64,000 bases of DNA, taken from NCBI GenBank assembly GCA_009377605.1, contig WHTT01000022.1, forward strand, positions 1 through 64,000, in the 5' to 3' direction. Within the stretch, counting starts at the first letter, position 1, and the number at the start of each line of letters is the position of its first letter. The DNA comes from Luteitalea sp. Lineage in GTDB: Bacteria; Acidobacteriota; Vicinamibacteria; Vicinamibacterales; Vicinamibacteraceae. Below, in pieces: positions 29,461 through 35,879 of the stretch. Both the position numbers and the translations under genes were made by a program. Under the pieces are notes generated by a model that ran no database searches, was not told the DNA's origin, and saw nothing but the letters and a program-made list of their open reading frames with translations.

Positions 29461-30918
29461 TCAGGCGGCGCTCCCGATCGTGGACGCGGCCTGCTGAAAC
29501 GCGCGACGCGCGTACAGATGCTCGAAGAGGTTGCCCTCGTGCGGCTGGTCCCAGGCGATCCGGTTGGTGGGGATGGCCCCCAGGTTCAAGCGATCGACGA
29601 GCGGCGACGCGATGAGGCGTGAGGTCAGGGCTTGGTCCGATGTCAGGGCGGTGGCCACCAGCGTGGGTCCCATGGCCTCCGGCAAGGACGCCATCTCGTC
29701 GGGCGAGAGCTCCACCACACTCGCGAAGGGGAAGAGAAACTCTCGATTCGCTAGCGGGTGTGCGGGGCTGTCGCAATAGACAATCGTCGGCAGCATGTAC
29801 GTGCATCCATCCTGCTCAACGCAGCGTGGCCCCTGACGGCGGCCAGCCGTGACGTCGATGGCACCTGGCTCGCGTAATCCCGCTTCGATCTGTTGGTCGA
29901 CCCATTTGGCCACGCGGGGATCGGTGAACGGCGCGATCAGAGCCGCCGGATCCTCCGCCGGGCGCGGCTCGATCGCCGCAAGGCGAGCGGCGAGCGTCTC
30001 GGCGACCTCGCGGCCCCGCGCGGGAACCCACACGCCGGAGGCGTTCACGCACGAGCGGCCGCCGTTGTCGGCGATGGACGACACGAGCAGATCGAGGTGG
30101 TCCGTCCAGCGATCGATCTGGTCCGGCCCGATGAGCGCCTTCGAGTACCCAGGACCGTGCAGCTCCACACGCGGGTCTCCGCTGAAGATGCCCACAGAGG
30201 CGGCATCACCAAAAAACATGGAACGGCCCGTTTGGCGAACGATCTCGCCAGCGCCGGCGTGATCCGACGGGTAGTAGCTGAAGGCCTCTGGCGGGCAGCC
30301 CGACGCGATGAAGGCCTGCGCGAGCCGGAACGGCGTCCATACCTCGGCACTGCCAGGCTTCAAGACGAGCGGCACCTTCAGCGGCACCGCCGGAGTCCAC
30401 AAGGCGTGCACGCCAGGTGAATTACTCGGCAGAACGACCCCAAGCGCCTGCGTGCGGGCCACGAAGCTCAAGACCGCTCCCGCTGTTTCGCCGACGCCGA
30501 CATCGAGGACACGCAGGTCGAGCCGACGTGTCAGGCCATCGATGACGCGCGGCATCTCGGTGAGCACGTCGGCTATCCGGCCCATGTTTCGCTGTGCCAG
30601 CGCATACGGCAGCCCGGTGGTCGCCGACACCTGCTCGACGTAGTCCTGCGGCGCTTGACGGTCGTCGCCAAGCGGCAGCGTCCCATGGAGGAACCGATCG
30701 GCTGCTTCCCGGCAGATCCCAAGGAGACGCTCGACCGAGAGCGCGGCGAGCCGCTGCCGGGCGGCCGCTTGTCCTGCCGGCAACAGGTCGCGGCGGATGA
30801 GCCCCACGTTCGCCTGGCTCACGGCCACAAACGGCTGTGCCGTGCGATGGTGCGGCACGAGAACTTCGTCCAAGCTCTTGTACGGAGTGCCGTGTCTCAA
30901 TAAGGGAATGTGCAGCAT
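29461..30918 (-). CDS. aldehyde dehydrogenase-superfamily / LuxC-like acyl reductase
   Basis: A 485-residue enzyme with the aldehyde dehydrogenase fold: nucleotide-binding part TQALGVVLPSNSPGVHALW and VPLVLKPGSAEVWTPFRLAQ, and a catalytic Cys in ADNGGRSCVNASGVW. The N-terminal part (LLGICREAADRFL, YVEQVSATTGLPYALAQRNM) and total length resemble LuxC-type acyl-CoA/acyl-protein reductases more than ordinary aldehyde dehydrogenases. A reductive role is supported by the upstream adenylate-forming gene, since LuxE-type enzymes activate the acyl group that LuxC reduces to an aldehyde with NADPH. The assignment between acyl reductase and aldehyde oxidation is inference from context. The downstream glycosyltransferase starts one base after the stop. 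Confidence 0.82.
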   Translation of the reverse strand: MLHIPLLRHGTPYKSLDEVLVPHHRTAQPFVAVSQANVGLIRRDLLPAGQAAARQRLAALSVERLLGICREAADRFLHGTLPLGDDRQAPQDYVEQVSATTGLPYALAQRNMGRIADVLTEMPRVIDGLTRRLDLRVLDVGVGETAGAVLSFVARTQALGVVLPSNSPGVHALWTPAVPLKVPLVLKPGSAEVWTPFRLAQAFIASGCPPEAFSYYPSDHAGAGEIVRQTGRSMFFGDAASVGIFSGDPRVELHGPGYSKALIGPDQIDRWTDHLDLLVSSIADNGGRSCVNASGVWVPARGREVAETLAARLAAIEPRPAEDPAALIAPFTDPRVAKWVDQQIEAGLREPGAIDVTAGRRQGPRCVEQDGCTYMLPTIVYCDSPAHPLANREFLFPFASVVELSPDEMASLPEAMGPTLVATALTSDQALTSRLIASPLVDRLNLGAIPTNRIAWDQPHEGNLFEHLYARRAFQQAASTIGSAA

Positions 30919-30998
30919 CGATCAGCTCGCTTCGCTCGCTTTCTTCTAGGGATAAAGGGGTCAAGGAGCCAAGGGGCCAAGGGATAAAACCTCGACCC

Positions 30999-31030
30999 CT
31001 AGATCCCTAGATCCCTAGATCCCTAGATCC
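30999..31030. repeat. four tandem copies of CTAGATCC
   Basis: An 8-base unit CTAGATCC is repeated exactly at 30999, 31007, 31015 and 31023, between the LuxE-like stop and the aldehyde dehydrogenase start. Nearby are AGGGATAAA and CCAAGGGG near-repeats. It may be a slippage-prone spacer within the operon. Confidence 0.8.
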
Positions 31031-31037
31031 CTTCCCA

Positions 31038-32126
31038 CTAGTAAACCCCCTCAACCACTGACCCCTCAAAACGCGAGAAGGGCCGCACGTTGCGCACGCC
31101 ATCCCAGGGATAGGGCTCGCATGGCGGCTCGCGCTCCGCCTCGTCACGCTCCAGCAATCGTGGCATGAAGAATTCCTTGGTGAGCGTGGAGAGGCGCACG
31201 CGCCCAGTCTCGCCGTATGCGACGAGCCGATCGGGCTGGTCCGGCTCGACCACCTCGAGCATCGCTCGGGGCGCGGGGGGATAGTAAATCACCGCGTAGT
31301 TGTCTTCCGGCACGAAGGGCTTGTGCACGGCGAGCCCCATCATGGTGTTGCCATAGGTGGGCGCAAAGTAGACGCCGTCGAGGAGCTCCTCGACGGCAAA
31401 GCGATGGAACTGTGGCGTCATCTCCGTCCCGCCGCAGAAGACGCCAACGATGCCCATCTTGCGGAGCGACACCTTCTCACACAACGCTTCGAGCAGCTTG
31501 GGCGTCGTGAAGAGGCACCGGATGGTGTCATGCGCGCGGAGCAGGGTGAGCGCCTGATCGATGACGTGCTGTTTGTAGCGCTCCGCCTCTTCGAAGGCGC
31601 GTCTCTTGATCAGCTTGATGACCCAGCGTGGGTCGAGGTCCACCATGAAGCAGATGCCACCTCGATGTTGGGCCAGATGCTCGACCGCGAGCCGCAGACG
31701 ACGTGGCCCGGTTGGGCCGATGGCGAGCCAATCGCTGCCCGGAGGAAAGCCGCTGTCGGGCAAGGTGTCGCTGAACTGCTCGTAGTCGATGCGGAAATCT
31801 TCGATGTTGATCCGCGATTTCGGGACGCCTGTGCTGCCGCCGGTCTCGAAGAGCGACACGGGTCGTCCGACGTAGGCGTGCGGCACCCAGCGGCGCACCG
31901 GTCCGCCGCGCAGCCAGTCATCCTGAAAGGCACCGAACTTCGACAAATCCTCGTAGGAGCGGATCTCAACGCGCGGATCCCAATCGAGGCGCGCCGCGTA
32001 CTCCAGCCAAAACGGTGTTCCCGTGGCCGGATCGAAGTGCCATTGCACGATCTCGCGCGTCCAGCGATCGAGCGCCTCGCGCTGAGCGGTGACAGCGTCC
32101 GTGGAAACAGGCATCGGAGAAGGCAT
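31038..32126 (-). CDS. LuxE/PaaK-like adenylate-forming enzyme
   Basis: A 362-residue adenylate-forming enzyme with the P-loop-like motif FETGGSTGVPKSRI (about 130), a substrate-side segment CLFTTPKLLEALCEKVSLRK, GVFCGGTEMTPQFHRFAVEE and FAPTYGNTMMGLAVHKPFV, ending with a small C-terminal lid (GETGRVRLSTLTKEFFMPRL). Motif order and length fit acyl-protein synthetase/phenylacetate-CoA ligase relatives. ATG at 32126 (MPSPMPVSTD) is used since the upstream frame runs into a REP and non-conserved sequence. First gene of the operon that continues with the LuxC-like reductase and a glycosyltransferase. The acyl substrate is unknown; no luciferase genes are present. Confidence 0.82.
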   Translation of the reverse strand: MPSPMPVSTDAVTAQREALDRWTREIVQWHFDPATGTPFWLEYAARLDWDPRVEIRSYEDLSKFGAFQDDWLRGGPVRRWVPHAYVGRPVSLFETGGSTGVPKSRINIEDFRIDYEQFSDTLPDSGFPPGSDWLAIGPTGPRRLRLAVEHLAQHRGGICFMVDLDPRWVIKLIKRRAFEEAERYKQHVIDQALTLLRAHDTIRCLFTTPKLLEALCEKVSLRKMGIVGVFCGGTEMTPQFHRFAVEELLDGVYFAPTYGNTMMGLAVHKPFVPEDNYAVIYYPPAPRAMLEVVEPDQPDRLVAYGETGRVRLSTLTKEFFMPRLLERDEAEREPPCEPYPWDGVRNVRPFSRFEGSVVEGVY

Positions 32127-32156
32127 CTTACCATTCGTAAAACCGCATACAGGCAA

Positions 32157-32179
32157 GGCGATCGTCCGATCGCCCCTAC
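32157..32179 (-). repeat. REP palindrome, family E
   Basis: GGCGATCGTCCGATCGCCCC ends with TAC at 32179; read on the minus strand it is GTAG-headed (GTAGGGGCGATCGG). This is another arm sequence with the same head. It lies 31 bases upstream of the LuxE-like start. Confidence 0.75.
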
Positions 32180-32547
32180 GCTCGTATACGACGGCCACTG
32201 CAGGTCGCATAACCAGGCAAGCGGCTCTGCCTCCCGTCATGTCCGGTGACGGAGATGGTATACGAGCAATAACATACTCGGCAGTAGCATGTATAAGATC
32301 GTTTAACACGGCGGATCCGTCATCAATAGTGATCTCTGGAATAGTATGTCAGTGCCCAACGATGGCGGGTCGATGCGGCTGGAAATGCTAGTGCGAATGA
32401 TCTCTATTATATGTCTGTATAATATGAGCTTATTGATATCGCTACCGTGTGCGCTTGCGCATCACTTCTCGCGTAGATTGAGACAGCCCTGAGCCGCATC
32501 TTCTCGAATTTACGCGCGCATCCGGCGCACTAGGGGGAATGACCCTA
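32180..32547. other. AT-rich intergenic region without a recognised gene
   Basis: This stretch is visibly richer in A+T than the rest of the window (for example CTCTATTATATGTCTGTATA at 32402). It contains CTCGTATAC at 32181 mirrored by GTATACGAG at 32258, and a perfect TATAAT hexamer at 32418-32423 without a convincing -35 box. I see no coding frame with a ribosome binding site. It probably holds control sequences for the divergent LuxE-like operon and the small-peptide genes, or is recently acquired DNA. Confidence 0.5.
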
Positions 32548-32576
32548 TTGACACTATACTCCGCCTGGGTTACCTT
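32548..32576 (+). promoter_or_regulatory. sigma70-like promoter for the small-peptide cluster
   Basis: A perfect TTGACA at 32548-32553 is followed after 17 bases by TACCTT at 32571-32576, matching the first, second and last bases of TATAAT. Transcription would start near 32583 and give a leader of about 180 bases before the first peptide start codon. Confidence 0.5.
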
Positions 32577-32676
32577 ACGCGCTGCTCATGCAGTGACGTG
32601 GTGTCGGATCCCCAAAACGCGCCAGATTTCGTCACGCCGGTGACTCGAGCAACTCCCCAGGCTCGGCGCTGGTGGC

Positions 32677-32751
32677 CACCCGCACGGCAGAGATGCCGAA
32701 CCTGAAGGATGGCGGGTGCATGAGCTCCAGGTAGCCCGCAGCAAAAGGAGG
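32677..32751 (+). promoter_or_regulatory. structured 5' leader with mutually exclusive stems
   Basis: CACCCGC (32677-32683) can pair with GCGGGTG (32712-32718), enclosing a hairpin CGGCA-GAGA-TGCCG (32685-32698) closed by a GNRA-type tetraloop. The same GCGGG (32712-32716) can pair instead with CCCGC (32735-32739), just before the Shine-Dalgarno AGGAGG (32746-32751). The two folds exclude each other, as in an attenuator or riboswitch. It fits no riboswitch consensus I know. Folding was judged by eye only. Confidence 0.35.
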
Positions 32752-32760
32752 TATGAACCC

Positions 32761-32868
32761 ATGGGACTCGACGTCGTTCTTGCTCTCGTCTTTGGCCTAT
32801 TGGAGCCCGTCCTGGGAATCGTCTCGGGTCTGCTCGGCGGCGCGCTCGGCGGCACGCTCCCGATCTAA
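32761..32868 (+). CDS. 35-residue hydrophobic glycine-rich peptide
   Basis: An ATG at 32761 follows AAAAGGAGG with 9 bases of spacing, one of the best Shine-Dalgarno sequences in the window. The 35-residue product is almost wholly hydrophobic (MGLDVVLALVFGLLEPVLGI) and ends in a glycine-zipper-like run (SGLLGGALGGTLPI). It has one acidic pair (Asp4, Glu15) and no Lys, Arg or Cys. It could be a membrane-inserted peptide, a leaderless bacteriocin-like peptide or a small regulatory membrane protein. It is too short for routine gene calling. The two secreted six-cysteine peptides follow on the same strand 263 bases downstream. The overlapping ATG at 32753 sits too close to the ribosome site to be used. 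Confidence 0.55.
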   Translation: MGLDVVLALVFGLLEPVLGIVSGLLGGALGGTLPI

Positions 32869-33131
32869 ACGCCTGGGATCGACCGATCCAAGGCCCGGCT
32901 CACTTGGGTGAGCCACCCAATGCTGTCCAGGTCCCGCGTCGTGCCGAGCGCGGCGCGAAGGATACCAGCGTTGGCTTCTCCACGGGCGTCGCAGTACGGG
33001 ACGAGGTCGTGCGTTCTGTTCTGCGTTCGCCTACACCGGGTCGCAGGCGCTGGACATGTCGAGGCGTGGTGTCTCGATCGTGCGATCCAGCGAGGTGTGA
33101 CTCGCGCCGGTAGCTCAACAGGAGGATGACA

Positions 33132-33362
33132 ATGACCAAAACGCTGTTGCTTCGTTTGGTAATGCTGGTCATGTTGGTCGGCGCGGTGTACACGGTGCCC
33201 GCGTACGCCCAATCGCGCGAACTGTGCTTCCAGGGTTGTATCCAGAAGTATCAGGTCGCTCTTTCGTTCTGTGCCCTGGGCAACTCCACCGGTCTCATGG
33301 GGATAGTCTGCTCGTGGCAGGCCTACAACCAGGAGATTCTGTGTGACGCATTCTGCTGGTAA
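33132..33362 (+). CDS. secreted six-cysteine peptide, copy 1
   Basis: A 76-residue precursor. The signal peptide (TLLLRLVMLVMLVGAVYTVP, cleavage after AYA) leaves a mature peptide of about 50 residues starting QSRELC. Its six cysteines follow C-x3-C-x10-C-x12-C-x10-C-x3-C, and the peptide ends on the last Cys plus Trp. ATG at 33132 is chosen because AGGAGG lies six bases upstream; an ATG at 33126 directly abuts that sequence. I do not recognise the family. The paired CxxxC ends suggest a disulfide-stapled helical hairpin of three disulfides. No CXXCH haem motif is present. The next gene encodes a paralogue with identical spacing, and a CxxC thioredoxin-like protein lies 0.5 kb downstream, a possible folding partner. 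Confidence 0.75.
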   Translation: MTKTLLLRLVMLVMLVGAVYTVPAYAQSRELCFQGCIQKYQVALSFCALGNSTGLMGIVCSWQAYNQEILCDAFCW

Positions 33363-33395
33363 GCCAAAGCACATGGGTCGTGATGGATCACGAGA

Positions 33396-33412
33396 GGCTC
33401 ATGATGAGCCTG
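33396..33412 (+). terminator. hairpin between the two peptide genes
   Basis: AGGCTCATGATGAGCCT is a 17-base perfect dyad in the 79-base gap between the peptide genes. There is no U-tract, so it may be an attenuator or mRNA-stabilising stem that sets the ratio of the two peptides. Confidence 0.35.
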
Positions 33413-33441
33413 TTATCACCGGTTAAACCCGGGGGTGGACA

Positions 33442-33690
33442 ATGATCAAAGCGAGAATCAATGGGCTAGTGTTTCGGATGCTCGTGTTGGCTGGGTTGAT
33501 GGGCGCGTTCTTTGCCGCTCCGGTGTTCGCCCAACAGCCAATTTGCCGTGCGCAGTGTCTCGAGGCGATGGTCATCGAGGCGCAGTACTGCTTGCTCACG
33601 AATCCCGGCGGCATCGGCTCGCTGGTGTGCGGATTCGGAGCTGCCGTACTCTCGACGCTGTGCGGCGTTCTGTGCATCATCACCGGGTAA
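33442..33690 (+). CDS. secreted six-cysteine peptide, copy 2
   Basis: An 82-residue precursor with signal peptide (about 1-31: VFRMLVLAGLMGAFFAAPVF, cleavage after FAQ or VFA) and a mature part of about 51 residues. Cysteines repeat C-x3-C-x10-C-x12-C-x10-C-x3-C exactly as in copy 1, although outside the cysteines only a few positions match (for example the LxN...G...VC stretch). Copy 2 is more hydrophobic (GFGAAVLSTLC, GVLCIITG), so it may contact membranes. A purine-rich GGGGGTGG lies before the ATG. Conserved spacing with diverged sequence implies selection for the disulfide fold, not recent duplication. Function unknown; toxin, signal or surface peptide are all possible. Confidence 0.75.
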   Translation: MIKARINGLVFRMLVLAGLMGAFFAAPVFAQQPICRAQCLEAMVIEAQYCLLTNPGGIGSLVCGFGAAVLSTLCGVLCIITG

Positions 33691-33713
33691 TCGCGTACCG
33701 GTGAGAGCTGTGG

Positions 33714-33764
33714 GCATCGCTCAGGGCCCGACGAAGGGTTCTTTGTCAGCGCTCTGAGCGATGC
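33714..33764 (+). terminator. terminator-like stem after the peptide genes
   Basis: GCATCGCTCAG at 33714 and CTGAGCGATGC ending at 33764 form a perfect 11-bp stem around a 29-base loop. The downstream CTCGTTTG is only weakly U-rich. It marks the likely end of the peptide transcript, before the thioredoxin-like gene. Confidence 0.45.
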
Positions 33765-33773
33765 CTCGTTTGC

Positions 33774-33835
33774 GGATGCCTCGCCGAGGTGTCGGGATCC
33801 TCCGCGTCTCGTAGGCCGCGTTCGCCGAACGCTCC
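33774..33835. repeat. degenerate REP copies (families B and C)
   Basis: GGATGCCTCGCCGAGGTGTC at 33774 is a decayed family-B core and GTAGGCCGCGTTCGCCGAAC at 33811 a decayed family-C element with the GTAG head intact. The B plus C order matches the composite units at 20528 and 63509, here in eroded form. Confidence 0.6.
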
Positions 33836-33882
33836 TTGCTCGTGTTAGACTTACACACCTCAACAACTCCCAGGACGGACAT

Positions 33883-34386
33883 ATGGGTGGTTTCGCGAAG
33901 AAGATCGAGGTGGTGGCCAATGTCGCCATCGTCGTCGTGGCACTGTTCTTGGGCCTGATTCTGCTGCAGATGTTCGTGCTCAGTCCGCGAGGCGGCGGAC
34001 CGAGCGAGATCGAGGCGGGCACCAAAGTCTCGGTGGAACAGGTCGACTGGCAGAAGAGCAAGAAGACGCTCGTGCTCGCGCTCGCCGTCGGGTGTCGGTT
34101 CTGTTCAGAGAGCGCGCCCTTCTATCAGCAGCTCATCAAGGAAACACGCGCTCGGACCGACGTCCAGCTGATCGCCGTGCTCCCTCAAGAGGTCAGCGAA
34201 GGGCGCAAATATCTCGACTCCCTCAACGTGCCGCTCAAGGAGGTGAGGCAGCAGCCACTGGGCTCCCTCAACGTCGTTGGCACTCCCACCTTGATCCTGG
34301 TCAACGACAAGGGCGAGGTCACCGACTCCTGGATCGGCAAGTTGCCGGCCGATCAGGAAGCCGAAATCTTGGCACAGCTCCGTTGA
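33883..34386 (+). CDS. membrane-anchored thioredoxin-like protein
   Basis: A 167-residue protein with one N-terminal TM anchor (VANVAIVVVALFLGLILLQM) and a periplasmic thioredoxin fold. The active site is a CxxC, VGCRFCSES (about residue 68), and the cis-Pro loop is VVGTPTLILVNDKGE. It resembles TlpA/ResA-type thiol-disulfide oxidoreductases that reduce or isomerise disulfides outside the cytoplasm. The CRFC dipeptide differs from classical CGPC and CEPC. It lies downstream of two genes for six-cysteine secreted peptides and could handle their disulfides, though a stem-loop and decayed REPs separate them, so co-transcription is uncertain. The next gene, a probable lipoprotein, follows after 34 bases and is likely in the same unit. 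Confidence 0.85.
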   Translation: MGGFAKKIEVVANVAIVVVALFLGLILLQMFVLSPRGGGPSEIEAGTKVSVEQVDWQKSKKTLVLALAVGCRFCSESAPFYQQLIKETRARTDVQLIAVLPQEVSEGRKYLDSLNVPLKEVRQQPLGSLNVVGTPTLILVNDKGEVTDSWIGKLPADQEAEILAQLR

Positions 34387-34420
34387 AGCGCCCAGGCGCT
34401 CGTCTTCGCAGGAACGGGTC

Positions 34421-35164
34421 ATGAGATTGTCCGTTGATCTGAGGGGGAGAGCCACCGCGCTCTTCTTGACGACAGGCCTGCTGTGGTGGTCCGCCTGCAG
34501 CCAGGAGCCGCGCGAGAACCGCGCGGAAACGGTCCGATCTGCGGCGAGAGCCGCGCAGGCGGCATCGGCTGGCGTCAGCGCAACCAGTGAGGCCGAGGCG
34601 CGCGCCGCGGCCGCCGAGCCGACCCACAAGGCGCTCGTCCGCGCGTTCGACAAGCTGCAGACGGCCTACCCTTACCGGTTCACGGACAGATCGACTGTCA
34701 CCACGAACATTGGGCTCAGTATTCAGCCGATGGTGCGCATCTCCGAGCACGCCGCACCGGATCGGGCGCGGGTGGCGTGGAAGCGCGGCGAGTTCTCGGG
34801 CGAGATCATTGCGGTTGGGAACAAGACGTACATGCAGGCCAACGGCCGATGGCAGGCCGGTAAGCGCACCTCCGCACCAAAGCCCTCCGCCGACCTCACA
34901 CAGATGCTTTCCGGCGGGATCACCGACGTCGAGCTGACGGGCACCGAGACGCTGGCGGGCGCCCCCTCGTCCACTTACACATTCCGATTTCGGTGGAAGG
35001 CGCTCGGCTTGATCTTCGACGGTACGGGCAAGGCCTGGGTTCGGACGGAAGACGGCCTCCCCCAACGCGCCGAGATGGAGACGCGCACCGGCCTCTTCGA
35101 CATGAAGTCACAGGTCGCCTACGAATACGACGTGCCGATTGAGATCGAGCCTCCAGCGCTCTGA
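34421..35164 (+). CDS. probable lipoprotein of unknown function
   Basis: A 247-residue exported protein. The N-terminus (TALFLTTGLLWWSACSQEPR) looks like a lipoprotein signal, but the residue three before the Cys is Trp, so lipidation is not certain. An Ala/Arg/Glu-rich linker (about 35-70) is followed by a beta-rich domain with RVAWKRGEFSGEIIAVGNKT, LSGGITDVELTGTETLAGAP and TYTFRFRWKALGLIFDGTGK, reminiscent of LolA/LppX-type curved-sheet lipid carriers. I could not match it to a named family. It follows the thioredoxin-like gene closely and is probably co-expressed. The stop lies next to a family-C REP. Confidence 0.7.
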   Translation: MRLSVDLRGRATALFLTTGLLWWSACSQEPRENRAETVRSAARAAQAASAGVSATSEAEARAAAAEPTHKALVRAFDKLQTAYPYRFTDRSTVTTNIGLSIQPMVRISEHAAPDRARVAWKRGEFSGEIIAVGNKTYMQANGRWQAGKRTSAPKPSADLTQMLSGGITDVELTGTETLAGAPSSTYTFRFRWKALGLIFDGTGKAWVRTEDGLPQRAEMETRTGLFDMKSQVAYEYDVPIEIEPPAL

Positions 35165-35167
35165 GCC

Positions 35168-35189
35168 GGGCGCGTGCGCCGAACGCGCC
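35168..35189. repeat. REP-like palindrome, family C, headless
   Basis: GGGCGCGTGCGCCGAACGCG starts at 35168, four bases after the preceding stop. It retains the family-C arms but lacks the GTAG head. Confidence 0.55.
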
Positions 35190-35393
35190 GCGACGGACAC
35201 CTCGACCAGTCACTCGCCACTCACTTTTCGCCCCCCGGGCTCCCTTTCGGTCTGAGCCGCAATGATGTACACTTCCAAGAGCTGCGGATTCAGCCCGCAC
35301 GCTCCGCCTCACATCGGGGTCGATTGAGCCAGCCTCGGCGTCACGGGCTAGGCCCTGCCGGTCGGAGATCCGCTTTCCGCACAAAGGAGTTCT

Positions 35394-35639
35394 ATGCGAC
35401 TGTATGCCAAGGGCGACCGCGTCACGCAGGCCAACTATGGGCCCGGTACCGTCACCGACGCCAATGTGCGCCACACCGTCATTGACTTCGATCAGCACGG
35501 CCTCCGCACCTTCGTGACAAGTCTCGTCGTGCTCGAGCCAACCGACGAGCCGGCGCCGCCACCTCGGAGCAAGGCAGCCAAGCGCAAGCGGGCCACGCCC
35601 AAGAGTACCGGGCAGCCGTTGGCCGGAGCACGTGACTAG
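35394..35639 (+). CDS. small SH3/Tudor-like protein with basic tail
   Basis: An 81-residue protein. Residues 1-50 look like the small beta-barrel found at the C-terminus of UvrD/Rep helicases and in stand-alone Tudor-like domains (KGDRVTQANYGPGTVTDANV, then TVIDFDQHGLRTFVTSLVVL). The tail is proline- then Lys/Arg-rich (RSKAAKRKRATPKSTG), suggesting nucleic-acid contact. AAAGGAG precedes the ATG, so the gene is real despite its size. It probably shares a transcript with the small basic protein 24 bases downstream. Role unknown; transcription or RNA-binding accessory function is inference. Confidence 0.75.
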   Translation: MRLYAKGDRVTQANYGPGTVTDANVRHTVIDFDQHGLRTFVTSLVVLEPTDEPAPPPRSKAAKRKRATPKSTGQPLAGARD

Positions 35640-35663
35640 CCTGCCCCCGAGGAGGACACCTGG

Positions 35664-35867
35664 ATGGCTCGGTCGAGACCCACTCAGCTCAAACGTGAAC
35701 GAGAACGCGCGCGGATGGACCGACAACGGCAGAAAGCCGCGCGGCGACAGGCCACGAAGGTGCGCCGGTCAGAGGCGCCTGCCCGCGAGGGAGACGAAGA
35801 TCCGGACATTGCGGGCATTCGTCCCGGCCCGCAACCGCTGCCCTGGGCCGATGAAGAGATGGAGTGA
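35664..35867 (+). CDS. small highly basic protein
   Basis: A 67-residue protein whose N-terminal half is an Arg/Lys/Gln-rich helix (TQLKRERERARMDRQRQKAA) and whose C-terminal half is acidic and Pro-rich (EDPDIAGIRPGPQPLPWADE). AGGAGG lies 10 bases upstream. The charge-split arrangement recalls small ribosome- or RNA-associated proteins annotated only as hypothetical in several deep-branching phyla. It follows the SH3-like gene closely. No catalytic motif. Confidence 0.7.
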   Translation: MARSRPTQLKRERERARMDRQRQKAARRQATKVRRSEAPAREGDEDPDIAGIRPGPQPLPWADEEME

Positions 35868-35879
35868 CCTCGACACGTA

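Noticed and set aside
32641-32751. c-di-GMP (GEMM) or glycine riboswitch
   Set aside because: A GNRA-loop hairpin and alternative stems exist, but the conserved bases of either class are missing.
32921-33129. Plus-strand small frame between the 35-residue peptide and the first six-cysteine peptide
   Set aside because: No Shine-Dalgarno, no signal peptide and arginine-rich composition typical of non-coding high-GC sequence.
32865-33374. Minus-strand 169-codon frame overlapping the first six-cysteine peptide
   Set aside because: No ribosome site or family features; the plus-strand peptide has SD, signal peptide and a paralogue.
33132-33690. Multihaem c-type cytochromes, because of the many cysteines
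   Set aside because: No CxxCH motif; the cysteines are spaced CxxxC and lack following histidines.
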